A stretch of 64,000 nt of DNA. Source: Luteimonas panaciterrae. GTDB taxonomy: Bacteria > Pseudomonadota > Gammaproteobacteria > Xanthomonadales > Xanthomonadaceae. The stretch's first letter is position 1. The number at the start of each line of letters is the position of its first letter. The notes below the pieces were generated by a model that saw only the letters and a program-made list of their open reading frames with translations, searched no databases and was not told where the DNA came from. Location: NCBI RefSeq assembly GCF_020511115.1, contig NZ_JAJAVH010000006.1, positions 1 to 64,000 on the forward strand, given 5' to 3'. Made by a program: the position numbers and the translations under genes. Below, piece after piece: positions 16,921 through 24,906 of this stretch.

Positions 16921-17712
16921 ATGTGCCTGATCGCTGTCGCCTGGCGGGTCCACCCGCGCTATCCGCTCGCCCTGATCGCCAATCGCGACGAGTTCCATGC
17001 CCGCCCCACCGCCGCTGCCGGCACCGATCCGGACGCGCCCGACGTGTATGGCGGCCGCGATCTGCTGCAGGGCGGCAGCTGGCTGCAGGTCTCGACGCGT
17101 GGGCGCCTGGCGGCGGTTACCAACGTGCGCGATGGCATCAGTAAGGAAGCCGCCCCGCGATCGCGCGGCAGCCTGGTGAAGCATTTCATCCGCGCGACGA
17201 GCGATGCCCTGCCCGCCGCGCAGGCGCTGGCACCGACGGCGACCGAGTACGGACGCTTCAATCTGCTGACCTGGGACGGCACGGCACTGGCCTTCGCCAG
17301 CAATCATCCGCGATTTGCCTCATATGCTGTCGCGCCGGGCATGCATGCGATGTCGAACGGGGCCTTCGATGCCCCGTGGCCGAAAAGCGGCCGGGCGACG
17401 CGGGCACTCACTGCATGGCTGCAGACGCCCGCGGTCGATGCCTGGGCGGAAGGCGATGCCACGGTGCTCTCACCCCTGTTCGATGCGCTCGCGGATGCGA
17501 CGCCGGCGCCGGACGAGGAACTTCCCGACACCAAGGTCGGCCTCGACTTGGAGCGTGCCCTGTCGTCACCCTTCGTGCTCGGCGAGCACTACGGCACGCG
17601 CTGCAGCAGCGTCGTGTTGATCGGAGAAGACAGGATCGCTTTCGCTGAACGCCGTTTCGGCCCGAACGCCAGCGCGGCGGGCGACACATTCACGACGTTG
17701 ACGATTGCGTGA
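16921..17712 (+). CDS. NRDE-family protein (TANGO2 homologue)
   Basis: A 263-residue protein beginning MCLIAVAWRVHPRYPLALIANRDEFHARPT. Cys2 and the NRDE box (residues 22-25) are the family hallmarks, and GGRDLLQGGSWLQVS and GRLAAVTNVRD follow. The fold resembles Ntn hydrolases, with the exposed Cys2 as a possible nucleophile. Eukaryotic and bacterial TANGO2/HtpA-type members have been linked to haem mobilisation; the role here is not known. Divergent from the ECF42-regulated operon, with a 178-bp intergenic region. Confidence 0.85.
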   Translation: MCLIAVAWRVHPRYPLALIANRDEFHARPTAAAGTDPDAPDVYGGRDLLQGGSWLQVSTRGRLAAVTNVRDGISKEAAPRSRGSLVKHFIRATSDALPAAQALAPTATEYGRFNLLTWDGTALAFASNHPRFASYAVAPGMHAMSNGAFDAPWPKSGRATRALTAWLQTPAVDAWAEGDATVLSPLFDALADATPAPDEELPDTKVGLDLERALSSPFVLGEHYGTRCSSVVLIGEDRIAFAERRFGPNASAAGDTFTTLTIA

Positions 17713-17778
17713 CCACACTTCTTCAGGGATTTGCGGCGCGCTCGTGAGAAGGCTTATGCACTTCTCGCGCTATCCTTC

Positions 17779-17861
17779 TGATCGCGATCAATAAGGAAAC
17801 GAATCCGCATAAAGCAGAAGGCCCAGTCTTGCGGATTTCTCCGTTCGGCTGAGCCTTCTTT
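17779..17861. other. Interleaved inverted repeats in a convergent intergenic region
   Basis: The 294-bp space 17713-18006 has no gene. It contains the palindrome TGATCGCGATCA (17779-17790) and two overlapping inverted repeats in A-B-A'-B' order: AATCCGCA (17802) with TGCGGATT (17830), and AGAAGGC (17816) with GCCTTCT (17853). Another AGAAGGC lies at 17747. The two stems are mutually exclusive unless they form a pseudoknot. It may be a bidirectional terminator or a small structured RNA. Confidence 0.4.
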
Positions 17862-18006
17862 GTCGAAGCGATTGCGTCCGGCTTTCACCTTTCGCTTTTT
17901 CTCCGACGGTTACAGCGTATCTCAATGACCGTTATGTGACTGTAAAACACGGCGACCGTTCGTCGGCAGCCTGTGCGTCAATGATTTGAAACTTCCATTA
18001 CACGCA

Positions 18007-18486
18007 CTACGCGTGTTCTCGCGTGAACGGCCACCAGCCGCGCCCTTCGCGTGCATAACGATCGGCGGCGCGCTCGAACCGATTGCGCACGCTGATGCCG
18101 CCGCACAATAGATACAGCGGCAGGAACAGCGGGCCCAACGTCATATATTGGTAAACATGCGCGCGTTCGTGATCGACGAGCAGGATCTCGGGCTCTTCGC
18201 CGAGCCCCGCGCGATGCGCGTACGTGATGCACGTGGCATCGAGCGTATCGCCCGTATGCAGGATGACGTTGCCGAGCGTGAGCGCTCCGCCCGGTCCCCA
18301 CGGCCAGTTGTGGAAGACCAATGCGAAATCGGAACGTCGCAGATGCACGTGCGCGCCGAACGCCATTCCGACGGCGCCCAATATCAATCCGATCAGAGTG
18401 TTCGGCAACGCCCAGACGATCCCGCAGACCTGCAACGCGCGCAATCCGGCGCGCGAGAACCCTGTTCGCGCCGGCTCGGCGCTCAA
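18007..18486 (-). CDS. Small membrane protein with an HExxH motif
   Basis: About 159 residues, family not named. Two or three hydrophobic segments are visible (GIVWALPNTLIGLILGAVGMAF; LGPLFLPLYLLCGGI). Between them is VDHERAHVYQY, in which HERAH fits the HExxH zinc-protease consensus. The tail RFERAADRYARE is amphipathic. No ATG is suitably placed; I propose the TTG at 18486, whose TTGA overlaps the stop of the pspC-like gene, implying coupling. It could be a membrane-embedded metalloprotein or peptidase; the motif alone is not proof. Confidence 0.6.
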   Translation of the reverse strand: MSAEPARTGFSRAGLRALQVCGIVWALPNTLIGLILGAVGMAFGAHVHLRRSDFALVFHNWPWGPGGALTLGNVILHTGDTLDATCITYAHRAGLGEEPEILLVDHERAHVYQYMTLGPLFLPLYLLCGGISVRNRFERAADRYAREGRGWWPFTREHA

Positions 18487-18683
18487 TCGTCGCCTTCCGG
18501 CATCAGCAGCCACAAGATCAGATACACCAGGATGCCGGGAAAGGCCGCCGACAGGATCGATACCGCGACGTAAAGCACCCGCACCAGCGTCGAATTCCAG
18601 CGAAGGCGGCGTGCGACGCCGCCGAGCACGCCGGCCAGCACGCGATCGTTGATGGAACGGGAAAGAGTTCGTGGCTGGCTCAT
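18483..18683 (-). CDS. PspC-domain membrane protein
   Basis: A 66-residue protein consisting of a single PspC domain. RSINDRVLAGVLGGVARRL is the conserved amphipathic entry, and YVAVSILSAAFPGILVYLILWLLMP is the following transmembrane segment. PspC domains occur in phage-shock/envelope-stress regulators, but single-domain proteins of this size are mostly uncharacterised. Start chosen at the ATG giving MSQPRTLSR. Its stop overlaps the start of the HExxH protein, suggesting the two membrane proteins act together. Confidence 0.82.
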   Translation of the reverse strand: MSQPRTLSRSINDRVLAGVLGGVARRLRWNSTLVRVLYVAVSILSAAFPGILVYLILWLLMPEGDD

Positions 18684-18715
18684 CGGATACGACAGCGGCT
18701 GGCGATGCGGGCAGT

Positions 18716-19093
18716 CTAGCGCGTCCCGTCGCCGCGCTGGCGTCGCAGCTCGCGCTCGAACCACTCGGATGCCGGAATCGACGCCTGATCACCGCAGTGC
18801 ATGTGATAGGCCTTCCCGCTGATGCTGCTGCGGGTCGCGGCGCGTTCGATGAACTGCTCGGCCGTTCCGGCCGCGTCGCGCTTGCGCAGCCAGTCGTATT
18901 TCCGCTGCAGATGCGACTGCGCGGCAGCGGCTTCGTACCACTTGCCGTTGCGCTCGAATTGACAACCTGAACGGCCAACGGCCTGGATCAGGCCGTCGAT
19001 TTCCTTTGGTGCTTCGGCAGCATTAACGCAGACGGAAACTGCGCAAAGCATTCCCAATAGAAGTATTCGATGCCATCCATGGCGCAACACCAT
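18716..19093 (-). CDS. DUF5329-family exported protein
   Basis: A 125-residue protein with an N-terminal signal peptide (RILLLGMLCAVSVCVNAAEA). The mature domain matches DUF5329 as I recall it: IDGLIQAVGRSGCQFERNGKWYEA, AQSHLQRKYDWLRKR, FIERAATRSSISGKAYHM and HCGD. Two Cys (SGC and HCG) could form a disulfide in the periplasm. Function unknown. Start set at the ATG at 19093, as further upstream sequence is low-quality coding. It lies between phaC and the pspC-like gene on the same strand. Confidence 0.75.
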   Translation of the reverse strand: MVLRHGWHRILLLGMLCAVSVCVNAAEAPKEIDGLIQAVGRSGCQFERNGKWYEAAAAQSHLQRKYDWLRKRDAAGTAEQFIERAATRSSISGKAYHMHCGDQASIPASEWFERELRRQRGDGTR

Positions 19094-19109
19094 GACTACG
19101 AAACGTCCC

Positions 19110-19168
19110 GCCCGGCCATCCCTGGCCGGGCTTTCGGGATCGCAGCCGATGCCGACAGGGCATCGGCT
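19110..19168 (-). terminator. Two hairpins downstream of phaC
   Basis: AGCCGATGCC/GGCATCGGCT (10-bp stem, 19144-19168) overlaps the phaC stop codon. GCCCGGCCA/TGGCCGGGC (9-bp stem, 19110-19131) follows 12 bp further on. Neither has a T run on the - strand; they may protect or end the phaEC mRNA. Confidence 0.45.
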
Positions 19169-20258
19169 AAGCGCGATCCCGAAGCCATTCATGAATCGCT
19201 CCAGGCACTTCCTTCTGCGCGCGGCTCGACACGTAAATGCCAATGTGGCCGCCGCGGAACGAAAGCTCGGAATAATCGCTGCTGCCGATCAAGCCCTTCA
19301 GCGGTTTGGAAGCCGATGGCGGCACCAGATGATCCTGCTCGGCGAAGATGTTCAGCACCGGCATTTCGACCAATCCGAGATGCACTTCGCGATCGCCGAT
19401 CGTGATGCCGCCGTTGACGAATCCGTTGCCCTGATAGAACTGCTTGACGAACTGGCGAAAGGCCTCGCCGGCCTGGTCGGGCGAATCGAAGATCCACTTT
19501 TCCATGCGCAGGAAATCCTCGACCGCGCGCTTGTCGTCGAGGATGTCGACGAGTCCGACGTACTTCTGCACGAACAGCCGCCACGGCTTGAGCGTGAGGT
19601 AGCACAGGTTCATCGTGTCGGCCGGCACGTTGCCGAGCGTGTCGACGAACAGGTCGACGTTCATGTTCCGCACCCAGTTCGACAGCATGTTGTCGTCGGT
19701 GTGGAAATCCACCGGCGTCACCATGGTGATCAGGTTCTTGATCTTGTCCGGATGCAGCGCCGCGTAGCACAGCGCGAACGCGCCGCCCTGGCAGATGCCG
19801 AGCAGGTTCACGGCATCGAGGCCGTGGGTGTCGCGCAGATGGTCGACGGCGCCGCCGATGAAGCGTTCGATGTAATCCTCGAGCGTGAGGAAGCGATCGG
19901 AACGGTCCGGATAGCCCCAGTCGATGATGTAGACGTCCTCGCCGCGCGCGAGCAGATTGCGCACGATCGACTTGTCGCTTTGCAGGTCGACCATGTACGG
20001 ACGGTTGACCAGCGCATAGCTGATCAGTAGCGGTATTTTCGCGGTGGGCGCCTCTTCGCCGCGCTGACGGCGCGGCTCGGTGCCGATGAAGCGGTACAAC
20101 ACCGTCTTGCCGTCGCGCCAGACTTCCTGGCGGGTGGTGGCACCGAAATCGACGTCATCCACCTCGCGCAAGGTGGCGAGGCCGGCACCGAGTTTCTGTT
20201 GCAGCGTGGCGGCTTCTTCCGCCAGCGCGTCAGCGCTGAAATTGAGCGGACCGTTCAT
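19167..20258 (-). CDS. phaC: Class III polyhydroxyalkanoate synthase, catalytic subunit PhaC
   Basis: A 363-residue catalytic subunit polymerising (R)-3-hydroxyacyl-CoA at the granule surface. Its size fits class III; classes I and II are about 550-630. The nucleophile is Cys156 in GICQGG, the lipase-like box with Cys, and the catalytic Asp lies in EQDHLVPP and the His in GGHIGIY. N-terminal PLLISYALVNRPYMVDLQ and EDVYIIDWGYPDRSDR are typical. It starts 1 bp after the phaE stop. A partner PhaE is required for activity in this class and is present. Confidence 0.94.
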   Translation of the reverse strand: MNGPLNFSADALAEEAATLQQKLGAGLATLREVDDVDFGATTRQEVWRDGKTVLYRFIGTEPRRQRGEEAPTAKIPLLISYALVNRPYMVDLQSDKSIVRNLLARGEDVYIIDWGYPDRSDRFLTLEDYIERFIGGAVDHLRDTHGLDAVNLLGICQGGAFALCYAALHPDKIKNLITMVTPVDFHTDDNMLSNWVRNMNVDLFVDTLGNVPADTMNLCYLTLKPWRLFVQKYVGLVDILDDKRAVEDFLRMEKWIFDSPDQAGEAFRQFVKQFYQGNGFVNGGITIGDREVHLGLVEMPVLNIFAEQDHLVPPSASKPLKGLIGSSDYSELSFRGGHIGIYVSSRAQKEVPGAIHEWLRDRA

Positions 20259-20259
20259 C

Positions 20260-21486
20260 TCAGCGCCCCTTCTTAGCGGATTTCGCCGTCTTGGCCGTAC
20301 CCACCGACATCGGCTCCGGCGCCAGCGGCGTGGGAATGCCGGACATGGCGAACAGCGGGCCGCGCTTCACGCTGCGCGCCGCATGTGTTTCCTTGGCGGC
20401 CGTCTTCTTCTTGACGGGTTCGGTGGCGGATGCGCGCGCCGGCTTGCGTCGCGCGGAAGCGCTCGATTTCGCAGCGCGCGCAGGCGGCTTCTTCGTTTCC
20501 TTGCCGGCAGCCACCATCTCCGCATGTGCCGCGGATGCATTGGATGCGGTTGTGTTCGCGGATGCACGCCCCTGGCTTTCGCGTAGACGCCGCATCTGAC
20601 GTTCCAGTTCGACGATCTTGCGATGCGCGCCGTCAAGCTCGGTGCGCGTGGGCATGTCGAACAAGGCGCAAGCCTGCTCCACCTCGCGCTGGATGCCCGC
20701 GCGCAGACGCATCTGCGCATCGACCATCTGGCCGTAGACCTCGCGGAATTCCCGCGACAAGGCGATCTTCGCGTACGCCTCCTCCGCCGCGTCGATCCAC
20801 AGATCGAACAGCGCGCGCGCCGATTCGATCTTCTTGCCGTTTTCCGCGCTTTCGGACAGCTTGCGCTCGAACAGTCCGTAGGCATCCTCGGTCGCCTTGA
20901 ACATCAGCACGTTGTAATCCTGGGTGCGCTGCTGGTAGTCGAGGTGCGCCTGCGCCAGACCCTGCCAGCGTTCCTGATGTTCGCGCGTCAGGCCGAACGT
21001 CGGCATGTGCAACCAGGCCGCGCCTTCGTGGCGCCAGGCGTCCAGCGCATTCATCCACGGAGCGGCCTGCGTGAGCCAGCGTTCGAAACTCTGCGCGCCC
21101 TGCCCGTGCATCGAGCCGGTCACGTGTGCGAAGGGATTGCCGCCCGCGGCGCCCAGCATGCGCTTCCAGGCCTGTGCGATCTCGCCCGCGCCGGCATTGG
21201 CGCCGGCGAACTGCGCCGCCAGCTGCTGCATCTGTCCGAGCCAATGGCCGGCCTGGGTCCTGAGCCGCCCGACCGCGTCGTTCGCCTCCGGCAATCCGCC
21301 CTGCGCGAACGCCGCCCAGCCATCCAGCGCGGCCTGCCACGGCGAAGCCGGCGCGGGCCGCGCCTGCGCGAAGCCGCCACCCGCGGCCATGCCGCGCAGC
21401 GCCTCGTTCCAGGCTTTCCAATACTGCCGGGTGAGCGCGTCGAAACCGTCCGGCGCGCCGGCGCCGCCTTGATAGCCGTCCTGCAT
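20260..21486 (-). CDS. phaE: Class III polyhydroxyalkanoate synthase subunit PhaE, with basic Ala/Lys-rich tail
   Basis: A 408-residue partner subunit. The N-terminal part has the PhaE pattern of W-rich amphipathic helices (LTRQYWKAWNEALRG; SPWQAALDGW), then YNVLMFKATEDAYGLFERKL and DLWIDAAEEAYAKIALSREFREVYGQMVDAQMRLR. The last 90 or so residues after EMVAAGKETKKPP are low-complexity Lys/Ala/Arg-rich, like the tails of PhaF phasins or histone-like proteins. GGAGGA precedes the ATG at 21486; the GTG one codon earlier is an alternative. PhaE activates and stabilises PhaC. Confidence 0.87.
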   Translation of the reverse strand: MQDGYQGGAGAPDGFDALTRQYWKAWNEALRGMAAGGGFAQARPAPASPWQAALDGWAAFAQGGLPEANDAVGRLRTQAGHWLGQMQQLAAQFAGANAGAGEIAQAWKRMLGAAGGNPFAHVTGSMHGQGAQSFERWLTQAAPWMNALDAWRHEGAAWLHMPTFGLTREHQERWQGLAQAHLDYQQRTQDYNVLMFKATEDAYGLFERKLSESAENGKKIESARALFDLWIDAAEEAYAKIALSREFREVYGQMVDAQMRLRAGIQREVEQACALFDMPTRTELDGAHRKIVELERQMRRLRESQGRASANTTASNASAAHAEMVAAGKETKKPPARAAKSSASARRKPARASATEPVKKKTAAKETHAARSVKRGPLFAMSGIPTPLAPEPMSVGTAKTAKSAKKGR

Positions 21487-21559
21487 CACCGTCCTCCGAA
21501 ACCTGGCGCGATGATAACAATGCCCGGCGACAGGAAACGTTCGTTTCCCGTCCGCGGCT

Positions 21560-22180
21560 TCAGAGTTTGGGGATACGCAGTGTCTTGCTGATCATCATCG
21601 ACCCGGACAGGGCATAAAGCAGCGTCAGCGGATGCAGCTGCCACGGCCCCAGCGACCAGACGCCGAGCCACAGCCCCTCGCCGATGTGGCCGCCGTATGC
21701 GGCGATCGCCAGCACGATCACGATGACGAGGCTGGTCGGGATCGGCGTGCCTTCGAAATATTTCACCTTGTCGCCGCCGTCGGCCAAGGTCTCGGCGGTG
21801 ACGTTGTAGCGCGCGAGGCGGCTGACGCCGCAGCCGACGAAGTAGCTGAGGATCACCCAGTCCCAGCCGCCCTGCAGGCCACAGGCGTAGCCCAGCGCGG
21901 CCGGCGCGACGCCGAAGGAGATCACGTCGGCGAGCGAATCCAGTTCGCGCCCGAGCGTGGACGCCACCTTGCGCCAGCGCGCGATGCGGCCGTCGAGCGC
22001 GTCGAAGATGAAGGCCAGCGGGATCAGCGCCATGCCGATCATCAGATCGCGAACGACACCGTCCTGCAGGAAACGCATCGCCGCGAACACCGCCCCCGTG
22101 CCGCAGAACGCATTGCCGAGGGTGAACCAGTCGGCGAGCTGGAAGTCGCGAAGCATGGAGAAATGGCGGGGGCGCTGCAT
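21560..22180 (-). CDS. pssA: CDP-diacylglycerol--serine O-phosphatidyltransferase
   Basis: Integral membrane CDP-alcohol phosphatidyltransferase of about 206 residues. The catalytic signature DALDGRIAR...GRELDSLAD fits DG-x2-AR-x8-G-x3-D-x3-D. The surrounding LADWFTLGNAFCGTGAVFAAM, ISFGVAPAALGYA and FEGTPIPTSLVIVIV indicate the PssA (phosphatidylserine synthase) branch rather than PgsA. It makes phosphatidylserine from CDP-diacylglycerol at the inner membrane. I chose the ATG at 22180; an in-frame GTG at 22264 would add 28 non-conserved residues. It is unrelated to PHA metabolism and probably just a neighbour. Confidence 0.82.
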   Translation of the reverse strand: MQRPRHFSMLRDFQLADWFTLGNAFCGTGAVFAAMRFLQDGVVRDLMIGMALIPLAFIFDALDGRIARWRKVASTLGRELDSLADVISFGVAPAALGYACGLQGGWDWVILSYFVGCGVSRLARYNVTAETLADGGDKVKYFEGTPIPTSLVIVIVLAIAAYGGHIGEGLWLGVWSLGPWQLHPLTLLYALSGSMMISKTLRIPKL

Positions 22181-22276
22181 GACGGGGTCCGGCGTGGAAA
22201 GCGACAGCGTGCCAAATTCCGCGTGCGCGTGGGGCGATCCCTGCAGGATCGCCGCATTCGTCACTCTTTTTCGCCG

Positions 22277-24142
22277 CTAGCGCGGCAGCGCCAGGTGCTC
22301 CGCGGCCAGCGGCTTGCCCGCGCCGCGCGGCGTGCTCTCGACGACGGCATCGGCGGGCATGCGCGCGGTACCGTCGAGCACGGCGTCGACGCGATCGAGC
22401 GCGGCGTACACATAGGGCAGCAGCGGCACGTAGCGCGCGGCATAGTCCGGGAAGCCGAGAAAGGCGTCGAAATGCTGGGCATGCCGCACCTGCCAGTAGC
22501 GCACGTCGCGGCCGGCGGCCTGCGCCTTGGCCACCCACGGCCGGCTGCTGAAGGCGATCGGCACCAGGCCGTCGTCGATGCCGTGCACCACCAGCACCGG
22601 CAGGTCGCGGCGCGGCAGACCGGCGCGAACCTCGGCGATGCCCTTGCGCACGCGTTGCGCATCGGTGCTGTCGCCGTCGTTCAATGCGCGCAGGCATTGC
22701 AGGCCGGCGAAGCCCGGATCAGGCAATGCCGCCTTGGCGTCGACCAGCCCCACCGCGGCGCCCGGCGGAATGCCGGCGGCATCGCTCCACCACGCCGCGC
22801 GCTCCTCGGCGGTGGCCGCACGCGGGCGCAAGTCGGCGCTCTGGGCCGAGAAGGCATAGCCGCAGGGATGTTCGCCCACACCATAGCGCCCGTAGGCCGA
22901 AGCGTAAGTGGTGGCGATCGCTCGCCACAGATCGAAACCGGCCGAAGCCACGCCGGCACGCAGCGAGGCTTCGCTCCAGCCGTTATCGAGCATGCGCCGG
23001 TAGGCCGATGCCGATTGCGCGGCGACGTCGTCGCCTTCGATCATGCCCGCGGCCTTGAGCGAGGCGCAGCGGGCAGTCCACAACGGTTCGACCTGGGCGC
23101 GCAGCGGCGGCTGCGCAAGATCCTTCAGATGCAGCAACGCACACGGCATCAGCAATGCGGCCTCGGTGCTGTAGTCGTAAAGCGAACGCGCGCCCTCGAC
23201 CTGCACATTGGGTTCGCCGGCGACTACCGCATCGAGCCAGTCGCCTTCCAGTTCGGCCGCGCGCAGCACCGCCCCACCACCGTTGGAAATACCCACGGCG
23301 ATCACACGCGTGTTGTCGAACGTGAAAGGCGCGGCGTCGGGCATCGCCTCGCCCAACGCGTGCAACGCGAACTCGGCAGCCTGCTTCACGTGCCGGCCCC
23401 AGTCCGCCTCGGGATTGTCGAGCGAATGCGCGTGCTTGAAGGCCACGCCGGATGCGTTCACCGGTGCATCGGGCACGAAGGCCAGATCGGCATCGACGCC
23501 GAGCGTGCCCGGCGTGCCGTTGGCGCGCGCGCCGGATTGCGCATCGAGATCGAAATAATCAGTGCCCGCGCCCTTGTCGGTGTACGCCACCGCGCAGCCC
23601 TTCGGCAGGCCCCAGGCACCGGCGACGGCGATCGCGCCGTAGATGCCGCGCGAACCGGAGGATGCCGTCACCACCACGCAGCGCTTCTTCGTATCGAAGG
23701 TATCGGGCACCTGCACCAGCACGCGATGCGGCTGATGCGCGCCCGGCACCTTGGCGTAGGCCGAGTATTCGCGGCCGGGCACCGCGGCCAGCGTGCCGTA
23801 CAGCTCGCCGAAGCCGCCCCCCGGTGCCAGATCGGCGATGCCGCGCCAGTTGTGCCAGATCGCACGCCGCCGCAGCTCCGAGGTACTCGGGTGGGCGGCA
23901 TCGGCGAAGGCCGGTGGCGTCATCGCGCGCAGACCGTCGCGTCCGAGCCCGGCGCTGAGCAGATCGTCGGTGCCGCGATGCTCGCTGCTGCGTTCGGACG
24001 TGAACATGTTGGACGCGAGCATGGTGAGCTCCGTGGCGCTACGTTGCGGCCCGCTGGCGCAGGCGCCGAGCAGCAGAACGGGCACCAAGATAGCGCTGAC
24101 GCGCGGGAGGATGGCGCTGGCGCGAATCGAAAGTCTGGTCAT
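22277..24142 (-). CDS. D-(-)-3-hydroxybutyrate oligomer hydrolase (lipoprotein)
   Basis: A 621-residue hydrolase with a lipoprotein signal: lipobox LLLGACAS, Cys28 the lipidated residue. The domain has VVTASSGSRGIYGAIAVAGAWGLPKGCAV, AYTDKGAGTDYFDLD and the nucleophile Ser286 in GISNGGG, characteristic of 3HB-oligomer hydrolases (EC 3.1.1.22). These cleave oligomers released from poly-3-hydroxybutyrate to the monomer. Localisation is at the inner or outer membrane, periplasmic or outside. It lies close to phaEC and upstream of a GntP-type permease, consistent with scavenging external PHB products. Confidence 0.85.
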   Translation of the reverse strand: MTRLSIRASAILPRVSAILVPVLLLGACASGPQRSATELTMLASNMFTSERSSEHRGTDDLLSAGLGRDGLRAMTPPAFADAAHPSTSELRRRAIWHNWRGIADLAPGGGFGELYGTLAAVPGREYSAYAKVPGAHQPHRVLVQVPDTFDTKKRCVVVTASSGSRGIYGAIAVAGAWGLPKGCAVAYTDKGAGTDYFDLDAQSGARANGTPGTLGVDADLAFVPDAPVNASGVAFKHAHSLDNPEADWGRHVKQAAEFALHALGEAMPDAAPFTFDNTRVIAVGISNGGGAVLRAAELEGDWLDAVVAGEPNVQVEGARSLYDYSTEAALLMPCALLHLKDLAQPPLRAQVEPLWTARCASLKAAGMIEGDDVAAQSASAYRRMLDNGWSEASLRAGVASAGFDLWRAIATTYASAYGRYGVGEHPCGYAFSAQSADLRPRAATAEERAAWWSDAAGIPPGAAVGLVDAKAALPDPGFAGLQCLRALNDGDSTDAQRVRKGIAEVRAGLPRRDLPVLVVHGIDDGLVPIAFSSRPWVAKAQAAGRDVRYWQVRHAQHFDAFLGFPDYAARYVPLLPYVYAALDRVDAVLDGTARMPADAVVESTPRGAGKPLAAEHLALPR

Positions 24143-24237
24143 TCTGAAACGCTAACAGGCGCGGGGCGGACGTTCATCGTACTTTGGTACCACACGCGCG
24201 TCCGCGCATCGGGCTCGATTCCTGCCAGAATCGGGAT

Positions 24238-24903
24238 ATGCCGCTCTTGCTGATCGCCGACGACCATCCGCTGTTCCGCGCCGCCCTGCGCCAGGCCGCG
24301 GCCGATGCCGTCGACGACCTGCAAGTGCGCGAAGCCGACTCGCTGGACGGCGTACTGGCAGCGCTGGACGCCGAACCGGGCATCGACCTGGTCCTGCTCG
24401 ATCTGCACATGCCCGGCAATCACGGCCTGGCTGGGCTGGCCGCCATCCGCGCGCAGCATCCCGGCGTGGCGGTGATCGTGGTCTCGGCGAATGACGATCC
24501 GCAAGTGGTGCGGCGCGCGCTCGACCACGGCGCTGCCGGCTATCTGCCCAAGAGCGCGGGCCTGGACGAGCTGCGCGAGGCGATCCGCAGCGTGATGGCC
24601 TGTGAGCAATGGCTGCCCGCCTCTTTGCGTGCCTCGGTGGCGCGCGCGCAGTCGTCCGGCTACGACAGCGCACTGGCCGCGCGGCTGGCCAGCCTGTCGC
24701 CGCAGCAGTTCCGGGTATTGGCGCTGGTGGCGGAAGGATTGCTCAACAAGCAGATCGCCGATCGTCTCGACGTGCAGGAACGCACGGTGAAGGCGCATCT
24801 GTCGGCGATCTTCGATCGACTCGGCGTGCGCAATCGCACCCAGGCCGGCGTGGTGCTGCGCGAATTGGAATTGCGCGATCCGGCGCGGCAGATCGCGTCC
24901 TGA
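24238..24903 (+). CDS. NarL/LuxR-type response regulator (CrbR/ErdR-like)
   Basis: A 221-residue response regulator. The receiver domain has IADDHPLFRAALRQA (acidic pair) and the phosphorylatable Asp55 in LVLLDLHMPG, with VVSANDD and PKSAGLDELREAI. The C-terminal LuxR helix-turn-helix has LSPQQFRVLALVAEGLLNKQIA and RTVKAHLSAIFDRLGV. It converges on the SSS-domain hybrid kinase with only 3 bp between the stop codons, and the pairing matches CrbS/CrbR and MxtR/ErdR systems controlling acetate or short-chain carbon use. The likely targets are metabolic genes such as acs elsewhere (inference). Confidence 0.85.
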   Translation: MPLLLIADDHPLFRAALRQAAADAVDDLQVREADSLDGVLAALDAEPGIDLVLLDLHMPGNHGLAGLAAIRAQHPGVAVIVVSANDDPQVVRRALDHGAAGYLPKSAGLDELREAIRSVMACEQWLPASLRASVARAQSSGYDSALAARLASLSPQQFRVLALVAEGLLNKQIADRLDVQERTVKAHLSAIFDRLGVRNRTQAGVVLRELELRDPARQIAS

Positions 24904-24906
24904 CTT

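Noticed and set aside
18487-18978. Long - strand frame giving a 323-residue protein over the pspC and DUF5329 genes
   Set aside because: The N-terminal half is Arg/Ser/Pro-rich shadow sequence overlapping two recognisable genes; only the last ~159 residues look real.
21632-24253. Very long + strand open frame of 873 codons opposite pssA and the oligomer hydrolase
   Set aside because: His/Arg/Gly-rich composition typical of antisense frames in high-GC DNA; both real genes on the - strand have clear domains.
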